Source: JAWSVE01 sp050633885 (GTDB lineage Bacteria > Pseudomonadota > Gammaproteobacteria > Pseudomonadales > Cellvibrionaceae). Taken from it: 64,000 nucleotides of DNA. The stretch spans positions 62,001 to 126,000 of the forward strand of contig JBOEHK010000002.1 of NCBI GenBank assembly GCA_050633885.1, read 5' to 3'. The position numbers were made by a program, and so were the translations under genes. Below are positions 1 to 7,517 of the stretch, piece after piece (positions within the stretch are counted from its first letter, which is position 1; each line of letters opens with the position of its first letter). The notes below the pieces were generated by a model. That model was not told the origin of the DNA. It was given only the letters and a program-made list of their open reading frames with translations, and made no database searches.

Positions 1-353
1 ATGTGCTTGCTCAATGAATCACTGGAAACATTAAGCGAGATGAAAGAATTTTTACCCGTTTTCTGGTGTGCTGCTTTTTAATCCCAACAGTCGATGGCTT
101 CTGAAAAGAAGCGTCATGGCTCTTTGTACTAACCTCACTTTGTACTAACAGAGAGTTAATAAAAGTATTTGAGGGCCAATGTTTGAGGGCCAAGTGGAAT
201 AATGCAACAGCGTTGGTGAATTATGCACCAGATTTTAGCGGCCGGCCAGTTTACGCAAATGATGTATAGAGCTCAATAGTTAGTGAGTGGATGAGGCACT
301 TATATTGGGAAAAACCGAGAATATTGGCATGACAGTGGCCAATTTGGAGAAAG
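1..353. other. left-edge intergenic region without a supported gene
   Basis: No convincing gene is visible between the window edge and the end of gmk. In many relatives rpoZ and spoT follow gmk on the same strand; no RNA polymerase omega reading frame is present here. A + strand frame from base 1 runs 26 codons to a stop at 79-81 and could be the tail of a gene starting outside the window, but nothing identifies it. Short direct repeats occur (TTTGTACTAAC at about 123 and 139; TTGAGGGCCAA at about 169 and 182). Confidence 0.5.
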
Positions 354-998
354 CTAGCTAAGCAGGCTAGACAATAATGCCTCGTGTCGAACTTGTTGCT
401 GTTTCAAGGTGAGTCGCTGGCTGCCGACAATGGCTTTTAACTCGTTAAGGGCGACATCAAAGTTATCATTGATAACGAGGAAATCACACTCAATATAATG
501 GCTGATTTCTTTTTTAGCGGCTTCCATTCGGGCATCTATGACAGTCGTGTCGTCTTGTCCACGGTCAGTTAATCGAGCGCGAAGGGTTTCTCGTGAGGGA
601 GGCAAAATAAAAATAGCGATCGTATCCTCAAGAAGCCGGCGGACTTGCTGGGCGCCCTGCCAATCGATTTCTAATATGACATCTTGGCCATTCGATAATG
701 CTTCATCTAACGAATGTTTCGAGGTGCCATAATAATTATTGTAAACGTTAGCGTGTTCCAGAAAAGCGTTGTCATTTAGCATCGACATAAATTCATCTTG
801 GCTGACGAAATGATAATTGACGCCGTTAATTTCTCCGGGGCGCATGTTTCGAGTCGTGTGGGAGACGGAAACATCAATGCCAGATGTTGATTCAATGAGT
901 GCACTGACCAAGCTGGTTTTACCTGCACCGGATGGAGCACTGACGGTATAAAGCGTGCCGCGATGTAATTTTTTCTGAGGGTTGTTTAACGAAGACAT
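354..998 (-). CDS. gmk: guanylate kinase
   Basis: Guanylate kinase, which phosphorylates GMP to GDP with ATP in the cytoplasm, as part of GTP and (p)ppGpp precursor supply. The 214-residue product has the P-loop APSGAGKT at residues 21-28 and the GMP-binding part with SHTTRNMRPGE and a DVILEIDWQGAQQV segment, all typical of the family; the length fits the usual 205-215. The ATG at 998 has only a weak Shine-Dalgarno, but the ten residues before the first beta strand match the short extension of relatives. It lies 95 bp downstream of yicC on the same strand, a pairing that is common in gammaproteobacteria, so co-transcription is likely. Confidence 0.97.
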   Translation of the reverse strand: MSSLNNPQKKLHRGTLYTVSAPSGAGKTSLVSALIESTSGIDVSVSHTTRNMRPGEINGVNYHFVSQDEFMSMLNDNAFLEHANVYNNYYGTSKHSLDEALSNGQDVILEIDWQGAQQVRRLLEDTIAIFILPPSRETLRARLTDRGQDDTTVIDARMEAAKKEISHYIECDFLVINDNFDVALNELKAIVGSQRLTLKQQQVRHEALLSSLLS

Positions 999-1093
999 GA
1001 TAATCTTTAGCCCAGTTTTTTTGTTGTCAGTATGCTGTAAATATCTGCATTATAAAAGTAATCGCTTTCAGCTTTAACCGCATTGACAAAAAA

Positions 1094-1963
1094 TCATTCA
1101 ATATTTTGTATTTGTTCGCGCATTTGTTCGATTAAAATTTTTAATTCGACCGCAGCCTGCGTTGTTTCGCCGGCAATTGATTTTGATGAAAGCGTATTGG
1201 CTTCTCTATTAAATTCTTGCATTAAAAAATCAAGTCTTCGCCCTATCGGTCCCTTTTGTTGTAACGTATGTTGGACTTCTAGTACATGCGCCTCTAGCCG
1301 GTCGAGCTCTTCAGCCACGTCGGCTTTTTGCGCATGTATAACAAGCTCTTGCTCTAGGCGGTCTTGATTTATATTGTCTATGTCAAGAGCGTCTAGTTTG
1401 TCAGTAAACTTTAATCGTTGCGCAGCAAGTAATTCAGGCAAATGCTTACGCACTTTTTGTACTTCAGATAAAACAGCTGTTAAACGTTGCTCTATCATTG
1501 ACGATAATTCTTTTCCTTCTCGTGCACGATGATCGATTAATTGTTTGAGTGAATCATCAAATAATGCCAATGCATGATTGTGTAAATCCTCGGTATCAAT
1601 AGTTTCGCTGTTGACGACACCGGGCCATTTTAAAATATCAATTGCATTTGTCGGTGCTGCCTGATCAACACTTGCATTAATTTTTCGGATTGCGTGAGAA
1701 ATTTTATTGAGCAACTCTTCGTCAATGGCTAACTCTGAAGTCACTTCTGTTTCTCGGTTGAGATGCAAAGACATTTCAACCTTACCGCGTTGTAATTTTT
1801 TTCGTAAGCGTTGACGGAGTATAGGCTCAATGGCTCGAAATATATCTGGTAATCGAAAAGTTGGTTCTAGGTAACGATGATTGACGCTGCGAATTTCCCA
1901 GCTAAGTGTTCCCCACGTGTGTGTTGACTCAAGACGAGAAAACCCAGTCATACTCAAAACCAT
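1094..1963 (-). CDS. yicC: YicC/YloC family endoribonuclease
   Basis: Member of the YicC family, reported to act as endoribonucleases in RNA turnover. The 289-residue protein starts MVLSMTGFSR and continues with a WEIRSVNHRYLE segment, the family's N-terminal signature. The C-terminal domain (about 205-289) keeps the FNREANTLSSKS segment and the acidic EQMREQIQN end. GGAAAGGA stands about 5 bases before the ATG at 1963, a strong ribosome site. It is divergent from rph across a 317-bp region and precedes gmk, the same neighbourhood as in Pseudomonas. The family call is certain; the physiological RNA targets cannot be read from the sequence. Confidence 0.95.
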   Translation of the reverse strand: MVLSMTGFSRLESTHTWGTLSWEIRSVNHRYLEPTFRLPDIFRAIEPILRQRLRKKLQRGKVEMSLHLNRETEVTSELAIDEELLNKISHAIRKINASVDQAAPTNAIDILKWPGVVNSETIDTEDLHNHALALFDDSLKQLIDHRAREGKELSSMIEQRLTAVLSEVQKVRKHLPELLAAQRLKFTDKLDALDIDNINQDRLEQELVIHAQKADVAEELDRLEAHVLEVQHTLQQKGPIGRRLDFLMQEFNREANTLSSKSIAGETTQAAVELKILIEQMREQIQNIE

Positions 1964-2280
1964 AAAATCCTTTCCTTCTTTAAATGTAGGGTGAATGCTT
2001 GTTATATGCCGTTAACTCGGTGTTTTATCAACCTCCCAAAAATCAAATTCCAAAAGAGGCAAATGCTTACTTTGTAAAAAGTTGATTATAATACCACAGT
2101 GTTTTGATTAGATTAGACATAGTTTGAGTTTAGTTTATGTGTGGTTTAGATAGGGTTTATGTATAGTTTGGCAGTGGTTCGGGTATAATTGTTTTGTCGA
2201 TCAGTTAACGAACATCAAGAAAAATAGTTGAACAGCATATATAAAAGCAATCATTAATTAATCATAGGAAAGTAAAAACA
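1964..2280. promoter_or_regulatory. divergent promoter region between yicC and rph
   Basis: This 317-bp gap holds the promoters of both divergent genes. For rph, TATAAT at 2184-2189 is a perfect -10 box, but the hexamer 17 bases upstream is poor. For yicC, the minus strand has TATAAT inside the stretch 2084-2095 and a second weaker pair (TTGATA, spacer 17, CATATA) nearer the gene. The part from 2100 to 2175 is rich in T and G on the + strand, with repeated GTTTA/GTTTATGT words. No operator or riboswitch is recognisable. Confidence 0.45.
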
Positions 2281-3000
2281 ATGCAAAGACCTAGCGGACG
2301 AAATCTAGATCAATTACGCGATATTAAAATTACTCGAGGATTTACTCGTCATGCAGAAGGTTCTGTATTAGTGGAATTTGGCGATACCAAAGTTGTGTGT
2401 ACAGCAAGTGTTGAGCGCTCCGTGCCTCGTTTTTTGCGTGGTGAAGGACGAGGCTGGATTACGGCTGAATACGGCATGCTACCACGTTCAACGGGAACGA
2501 GAATGGGACGAGAAGCGGCAAGAGGTAAACAAGGCGGTAGAACGGTAGAGATACAACGTTTGATCGGTCGTTCTCTCCGAGCTGCAGTCGATCTTTCAGT
2601 ATTAGGTGAAAATACAATTACATTAGATTGTGATGTTATTCAGGCCGACGGTGGAACACGTACAGCGTCTATTACAGGAGCATGTGTGGCTTTGGCTGAC
2701 GCGATGAGTGTTTTGCAAAAAGATGGCGCGATTAAAGAGAACCCTTTGAAGAGGATGATCGCTTCGGTATCGGTTGGCTTGTATCAAGGTAGTGCCGTTT
2801 TGGATTTGGATTATCCTGAAGATTCTTCAGCTGATACAGATATGAATATCGTCATGGCTGATGACGGAGGTATCATTGAGATTCAGGGAACCGCTGAGGG
2901 AGAGCCGTTTACGCAAGATCAATTTGATGAAATGTTAAGCTTGGCGAAAAAAGGAATCAAAGAGCTTAATCAGATACAAAAAGAGGCGTTATCTGCTTGA
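2281..3000 (+). CDS. rph: ribonuclease PH
   Basis: Phosphorolytic 3'-5' exoribonuclease that trims the 3' ends of tRNA precursors using inorganic phosphate. The 239-residue protein opens with MQRPSGRNLDQLR and shows the family segments EFGDTKVVCTASVE (about 31-44), GEGRGWITAEYGMLPRST (about 55-72) and the DCDVIQADGGTRTASITGA core (about 117-135). The length equals the usual 238-240 residues. AGGA lies about 10 bases before the ATG. Unlike E. coli, rph is not directly upstream of pyrE in one operon: a Crc-like gene on the other strand sits between them, as in Pseudomonas. Confidence 0.97.
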   Translation: MQRPSGRNLDQLRDIKITRGFTRHAEGSVLVEFGDTKVVCTASVERSVPRFLRGEGRGWITAEYGMLPRSTGTRMGREAARGKQGGRTVEIQRLIGRSLRAAVDLSVLGENTITLDCDVIQADGGTRTASITGACVALADAMSVLQKDGAIKENPLKRMIASVSVGLYQGSAVLDLDYPEDSSADTDMNIVMADDGGIIEIQGTAEGEPFTQDQFDEMLSLAKKGIKELNQIQKEALSA

Positions 3001-3033
3001 TGTTTAATTGAGGCGGTGAGCTAAATTATTTTT

Positions 3034-3069
3034 CAGGCTTTAGTTTTGTATTTAAAAAATTAAAGCCTG
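3034..3069. terminator. hairpin between convergent rph and crc-like genes
   Basis: CAGGCTTTA (3034-3042) pairs perfectly with TAAAGCCTG (3061-3069). An inner TTTT/AAAA pairing extends the stem over a short loop. It sits in the 77-bp gap between two convergent stop codons, so it could end transcription of either gene. A clean U-run after the stem is missing on both strands, which lowers confidence. Confidence 0.4.
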
Positions 3070-3077
3070 ATATTAAA

Positions 3078-3860
3078 TTAAAATGTCTCAGGCGGCTCAA
3101 TGTCGTAGTCAATGATGACAGGAAGGTGACTTGAAAACGTCTGGGTTTTATAAATTGCAGAATATTCAACGCGATGACGAAGCTCATCAGAAACAACTTG
3201 AAAGTCTGTTCTCCAGCCATCGCCTTTTCCAATTTCTCCGCTTGGCCAAAAAGTAAATTCGTCTTTGTCTTTATTCACTTGTCGAAATGCATCCACATAG
3301 CCAAGCTCACTATACAGTTGATTCATCCAAAGACGTTCGTGGTCTAGGAATCCAAAATCTTCTTTGTGCTGCTGGGCATTTTGGACGTCGTTATCAGTAT
3401 GTGCCATGGCCCAGTTGCCACAGAAAATAAAGTCTCGACGTTTACGAGAGATTTTATGAAGATGCGCTTGCAGGTCATCAAAGAATTTTACTTTGACATC
3501 ACCAGACTCTGGCTCCTCAGTGGCCTGTGGGGCGAGTAAGGAGCCAACGCTGAGTCGATCAAAGTCAGCTTGAATATACCTTCCCTGCATATCGACACCG
3601 GTAGAAAAGCCTAAGCCATAAATCAATGCTTTAGGTTGTTCGCGGGTGAAGATACCCACGCCAAAAGAATCCTTTATACCAGAATCAAAGAAATAGGAAT
3701 GATATCCCTCGAGGAGATAAGGTGGTTCTTCGAGCTTGTAGGCAGGCATACGAAGATCCTGCAAACAAATAATGTCAGCATCCTGCTGCTCTAGCCACTT
3801 ATATAAACCGCGTTCGACAGCTTGTTTTATGCCATCGACACTTAGATTTATTATTCTCAT
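3078..3860 (-). CDS. crc: Crc-like catabolite repression protein (EEP/ExoIII fold, catalytic residues lost)
   Basis: The product (260 residues) has the exonuclease III/EEP fold but looks like Crc, which in Pseudomonas works with Hfq to repress translation of catabolic mRNAs. It begins MRIINLSVDG, like Crc. At the ExoIII metal-binding Glu position it has QDLR (34-37, Asp instead of Glu). The GDxN catalytic motif is replaced by CGNW (147-150). The final DH pair is SH in SSHLP (243-247). These changes mirror those in Crc, which lacks nuclease activity. It is divergent from pyrE, the same arrangement as crc-pyrE in Pseudomonas. It could still be an ordinary EEP-family protein; the context favours Crc. 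Confidence 0.82.
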   Translation of the reverse strand: MRIINLSVDGIKQAVERGLYKWLEQQDADIICLQDLRMPAYKLEEPPYLLEGYHSYFFDSGIKDSFGVGIFTREQPKALIYGLGFSTGVDMQGRYIQADFDRLSVGSLLAPQATEEPESGDVKVKFFDDLQAHLHKISRKRRDFIFCGNWAMAHTDNDVQNAQQHKEDFGFLDHERLWMNQLYSELGYVDAFRQVNKDKDEFTFWPSGEIGKGDGWRTDFQVVSDELRHRVEYSAIYKTQTFSSHLPVIIDYDIEPPETF

Positions 3861-4115
3861 GATCGCCCCTTGATTACGGACTGTGTATGATACTCGTTTT
3901 ATAGTTATTTGTGATTACTGGTCACACTTAGATTACGATACGACGTACTTTCGGTTTAATTGGGCGATGAATTGCTAGTTATTAAAGAAAGCTTAGGCTG
4001 TCAGAAGGACAGAAAGAAGAATTTTTAAGTGCCATGATTAAATCGCTGATATAGATCCCTCTACGACCTGTAAAATCTCAATCATTAAAATTTAGAACAT
4101 TGTCAGGAAATTGCC

Positions 4116-4760
4116 ATGCAAGAATATCAACGTGAATTTATCCAGTTAGCGATCAAGTATAAGGCGCTAAAATTTGGATCCTTCACATTGAAATCCGGTC
4201 GAGTCAGTCCGTATTTTTTTAATGCCGGTTTATTTAATTCGGGTGCAGCTCTGGCGGCGCTTGGTCGACATTATGCGGCCGCGATAATCGATGCCGGCGT
4301 TAGCTTTGACATGGCTTTTGGCCCAGCTTATAAAGGCATTCCATTGGTATCAGCCACCTCGATAGCGTTGGCAGATGATCATGGTATTGACCGGCCTTAT
4401 GCCTTTAATCGTAAAGAAGCAAAAGCTCATGGCGAAGGAGGCACTATCGTTGGAGCCCCCATGGTTGGGCGAGTTTTGATCATAGATGATGTGATAACTG
4501 CGGGAACAGCTATTCGGGAGGTAATTGACATTATTTCACAATACGGAGCTGAACCTGCAGGGGTGGTTATTGGTCTAAATCGGCAAGAGCGTGGAAAAGG
4601 CGACTTATCAGCGATTCATGAAGTTGAGAAAGCGTTTTCAATCCCTGTGATCAGTATTACGGCAGTGGATGATGTGATCGAATATCTTGAAGGTGATCAG
4701 GAAACTGATCAAGCCATTGCTGAACAAATTAGACAATATCGAATTGAGTACGGTGTTTAA
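4116..4760 (+). CDS. pyrE: orotate phosphoribosyltransferase
   Basis: Transfers the phosphoribosyl group of PRPP to orotate, giving OMP in de novo pyrimidine synthesis. The 214-residue protein has the N-terminal FGSFTLKSGRVSPYFFN segment (about 20-36) and the PRPP-binding motif RVLIIDDVITAGTA (119-132) with the paired aspartates. Length matches the family (about 213). AGGAAA stands 7 bases before the ATG. A weak 5-bp hairpin (CTGTC/GACAG near 4000) lies in the leader, but no U-run follows, so attenuation is not supported. It is divergent from the Crc-like gene and followed by a DUF4124 gene. Confidence 0.97.
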   Translation: MQEYQREFIQLAIKYKALKFGSFTLKSGRVSPYFFNAGLFNSGAALAALGRHYAAAIIDAGVSFDMAFGPAYKGIPLVSATSIALADDHGIDRPYAFNRKEAKAHGEGGTIVGAPMVGRVLIIDDVITAGTAIREVIDIISQYGAEPAGVVIGLNRQERGKGDLSAIHEVEKAFSIPVISITAVDDVIEYLEGDQETDQAIAEQIRQYRIEYGV

Positions 4761-4890
4761 AAATAGCACAGAGTAGAAAAACCGAACTAAACAAGATTTA
4801 TAGAAAGATAAAAATTGCAGGTACAGAGACAAATAAAGCACTGACTGTTGAGAATTGAGAAAGTAAGGGCTGAAAAATGGGTGATAGGCT

Positions 4891-5577
4891 ATGACGTTAA
4901 AACATTATGTAAAAAATCAAACCATCTTGCTAACAACGCTGTGTTTGTTAGTCACTGGTTCAGCGATACATGCTGCTGACAATACGTACTACCGCTATAA
5001 GAATAAAGAGGGCGTTACCGTAATGAACAGCACTATCCCGCCTGAGTATGTTCAGTTTGGTTATGAAGTTGTGACGGTATCTGGCGATGTGTTAGAGGTT
5101 GTAGCGCCTGCTCCGACTAAGGAAGAGCTAGAGAGAACAGCTAAGCAACGTGAAAGAGAAGCAGAACTTGCCGAGTGGGATGAATATTTATTAAAACGTT
5201 ATAGTTCTGCTGAGGAAATTGAAAAAGCGAAAGAAAGAAAGGTAGCTGACTTTCAAGGCAGTATGTCAATTTTAAAAGGTAATGCGAATAACATAAAAAA
5301 CCAAATTGAGGCCGTTCAAGCGCGAGCTGCTAATATTGAAAGAGCGGGACGAGCAGTCCCAAAAAGTATTTTAGATAATCTAACCGGCTTAGATGGCGAG
5401 CTTAAAGAGACAGAGCGCCTTATTGAGTTGCGATTAGATGATCAGAAAAAATTAGAAGATAAGTTTGATTTGGATATAGAAAGATTTAGAGAAATTAATT
5501 CGGAACAAAATGTTCAATCTGAAAAAGAGTCAATAACAGCCGATGCATCGAAGGAAACAGCAAATATTACCGATTAA
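4891..5577 (+). CDS. exported DUF4124 protein with coiled coil
   Basis: Unknown function. The 228-residue protein has a signal peptide (about residues 1-28, ending in SAIHAA) followed directly by a DUF4124 domain (YYRYKNKEGVTVMNSTIPPEY, about 31-51). Residues 65-200 are highly charged and predicted by eye to form long helices or a coiled coil (EELERTAKQREREAELAEW and further E/K-rich heptads). DUF4124 proteins are common envelope proteins of gammaproteobacteria. An in-frame TAG two codons upstream fixes the ATG at 4891 as the first possible start. It is 130 bp after pyrE and may share its transcript. A second DUF4124 protein lies at 30023. Confidence 0.85.
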   Translation: MTLKHYVKNQTILLTTLCLLVTGSAIHAADNTYYRYKNKEGVTVMNSTIPPEYVQFGYEVVTVSGDVLEVVAPAPTKEELERTAKQREREAELAEWDEYLLKRYSSAEEIEKAKERKVADFQGSMSILKGNANNIKNQIEAVQARAANIERAGRAVPKSILDNLTGLDGELKETERLIELRLDDQKKLEDKFDLDIERFREINSEQNVQSEKESITADASKETANITD

Positions 5578-5611
5578 AGTGAGGATGTTTGCTTAGAAAA
5601 TATTGTCTAAA

Positions 5612-5670
5612 CAAAAAAAACAAAAAAGGGCTACGACCTAAAACCATGAAAGAAATTTGGTCCTACCCTT
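5612..5670 (-). terminator. rho-independent terminator of slmA
   Basis: On the minus strand the end of slmA runs into an imperfect stem formed by the GGTCCTACCCTT side (5659-5670) and the AGGGCTACGACC side (5627-5638). This is followed by a T-rich run corresponding to the A-rich stretch 5612-5626. The stem overlaps the slmA stop codon. The loop is about 20 bases and the stem has mismatches, so the call is moderate. Confidence 0.5.
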
Positions 5671-6259
5671 GTGCAAATCCATGAAGCAACACAGGCCATT
5701 GCACGGTCCAGTTATCAATAGGCGAACGTTTAAATTCGCTCCTCACAAATTGAGAAATTCTGCCTTCCGCTGTAGCCATAAGCAGATTAGCAGCAGCAGT
5801 CACAGATAAGTTTAATCGTAGGTTTTCTCTGACTTCAGCTTCGCGAAGAATTTGCTTCAATTGTGTTTCTAGCCTTTCGAAAAACTGAACAATGCGAACT
5901 CGCAATCGATCGGTCTCTCCAGCTAAGGCATCACCTGTGAGTATTCGAGAAATACCTGGATTTCGCTCTGAAAATGTAAGCAATAATAATAAAATCCTTT
6001 CGCAGCGTTTTAAGGCGGTTGATTCTTCAGATAGAATTAAATTAATGCGAGAAAAAATAGTTTCTTCAATAAATTCTATTAACCCTTCAAACATTTTTGA
6101 TTTGCTGGGAAAATGCCGATATAGAGCAGCCTCTGAAACACCCACTTGTTTTGCAAGAGCAGCCGTTGTGATACGCGATCCTGGGCAGCTAGATAACATG
6201 TAAGCAAGGCTTTCTAGAATTTGTTGGCGACGATTGGATTTTTGAGTGGTTTTGCTCAT
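5663..6259 (-). CDS. slmA: nucleoid occlusion factor SlmA
   Basis: TetR-family DNA-binding protein that binds sites over the nucleoid and blocks FtsZ ring assembly there. The 198-residue product matches SlmA length. The helix-turn-helix is at about 31-50 (TTAALAKQVGVSEAALYRHF), followed by PSKSKMFEGLIEFIEE, a segment characteristic of SlmA rather than metabolic TetR repressors. The C-terminal part (GFAQG end) also fits. It lies next to argB, algC and coaBC, the neighbourhood slmA has in Pseudomonas. A 261-bp gap separates it from argB upstream, so it probably has its own promoter. Confidence 0.93.
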   Translation of the reverse strand: MSKTTQKSNRRQQILESLAYMLSSCPGSRITTAALAKQVGVSEAALYRHFPSKSKMFEGLIEFIEETIFSRINLILSEESTALKRCERILLLLLTFSERNPGISRILTGDALAGETDRLRVRIVQFFERLETQLKQILREAEVRENLRLNLSVTAAANLLMATAEGRISQFVRSEFKRSPIDNWTVQWPVLLHGFAQG

Positions 6260-6520
6260 GATTTTTATTGTGTTCGTCCGTTTGTCTTTTGGTTTCAGCG
6301 ATTTAGCTTCTTTGTTCTAAATTTGAAAAACACTAACATTAATGACTGTCGTTTAATTTATCTAAGGATGCAGACATCAATCAAATAATAATGTGAATGT
6401 TCACTACGCTATCCTAGCGACATATTATCTTGGCATCAATAAGGAAATTGTAATTTATTTTTTTCAATTGAAATTTTATTCTTTGGCTAAATCTTTGCTA
6501 GACCTTAGCTGAAAAGTTAT

Positions 6521-7426
6521 TTATGGCTTATTACTGATTAGCGTACCGACACCAGAATCAGTAAAGACTTCTAATAACACTGCGTGCGTAACACGGCCAT
6601 CTATGATGTGAGCGCTGTTAACTCCCATCTTTACCGCATCGAGAGCACAATGAATTTTTGGCAGCATCCCGCCGTGAATAGTGCCGTCTTCAATGAGTGC
6701 GTCAACTTGCTTTGGTGTTAGGCCAGTCAATACATTGCCCGCTTTATCTTGTAATCCAGCAACATTCGTTAATAGCATCAATTTCTCGGCTTGTAATACC
6801 TCTGCTAATTTGCCTGCAACTAAATCGGCATTGATATTATAAGACTCTCCATTTTCACCAACGCCTATAGGTGCAATGACAGGAATAAAATTACTGTTGA
6901 CTAATACATCGATGACTTCGCGATTGATGGATTCAACTTCACCAACATGCCCAATATCAATAATTTCGGGCGCTCTCATTTCGGGAGTTTTTCGTGTCAC
7001 CGTCATTTTTTTTGCGCGAATTAAATTCGCATCTTTCCCTGTGACCCCGAGAGCCTGACCGCCGTTTCGGTTAATTAAATTGACGATCTGCTTGTTTACC
7101 GTTGCCCCTAATACCATTTCAACCACATCCATCGTTTCGCTGTCGGTAACACGCATGCCGTCAACGAATTCTGATTGGATATTAAGTCTTTCTAATAATT
7201 GTCCGATCTGTGGTCCACCACCGTGGACGACGATTGGATTCATACCAACAAGTTTCATGAGAACCACATCACGTGCAAAACTGTTTTGTAATTCTTCGTC
7301 GATCATGGCGTTGCCGCCAAATTTTACAACAACAGTGCGATTCGTAAATCGCTGAATATAGGGCAGCGCTTCCGTGAGTACTTCGGCAACTTGTAAAGCG
7401 TTTTCTCGAGATAATGGCATGAACAA
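6521..7426 (-). CDS. argB: acetylglutamate kinase
   Basis: Phosphorylates N-acetylglutamate with ATP in the second step of arginine synthesis. The 301-residue protein has VVVKFGGNAM (32-41) with the Lys and GG of the phosphate site, the VVHGGGPQIG substrate loop (about 66-75) and the NADLVAGKLAEVL segment that closes the ATP site. The extended N-terminal helix (residues 1-28) is characteristic of the hexameric, arginine-inhibited ArgB type seen in Pseudomonas, so feedback inhibition by arginine is likely. It is the third gene of the coaBC-algC-argB series on this strand. Confidence 0.96.
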   Translation of the reverse strand: MFMPLSRENALQVAEVLTEALPYIQRFTNRTVVVKFGGNAMIDEELQNSFARDVVLMKLVGMNPIVVHGGGPQIGQLLERLNIQSEFVDGMRVTDSETMDVVEMVLGATVNKQIVNLINRNGGQALGVTGKDANLIRAKKMTVTRKTPEMRAPEIIDIGHVGEVESINREVIDVLVNSNFIPVIAPIGVGENGESYNINADLVAGKLAEVLQAEKLMLLTNVAGLQDKAGNVLTGLTPKQVDALIEDGTIHGGMLPKIHCALDAVKMGVNSAHIIDGRVTHAVLLEVFTDSGVGTLISNKP

Positions 7427-7517
7427 ACCTAATAAAAAGATGTGTGAATGAATATGTTTTCTATCAAATACCGACTGTTATTGTTCGGAGGAATGCAAAG
7501 ATAAATCAAAAAACATA

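Noticed and set aside
1..81. + strand frame of 26 codons from the first base
   Set aside because: Too short to identify and may be only the tail of a gene outside the window; no family feature.
3995..4015. Attenuator hairpin before pyrE
   Set aside because: Stem of only 5 bp without a U-run directly after it.
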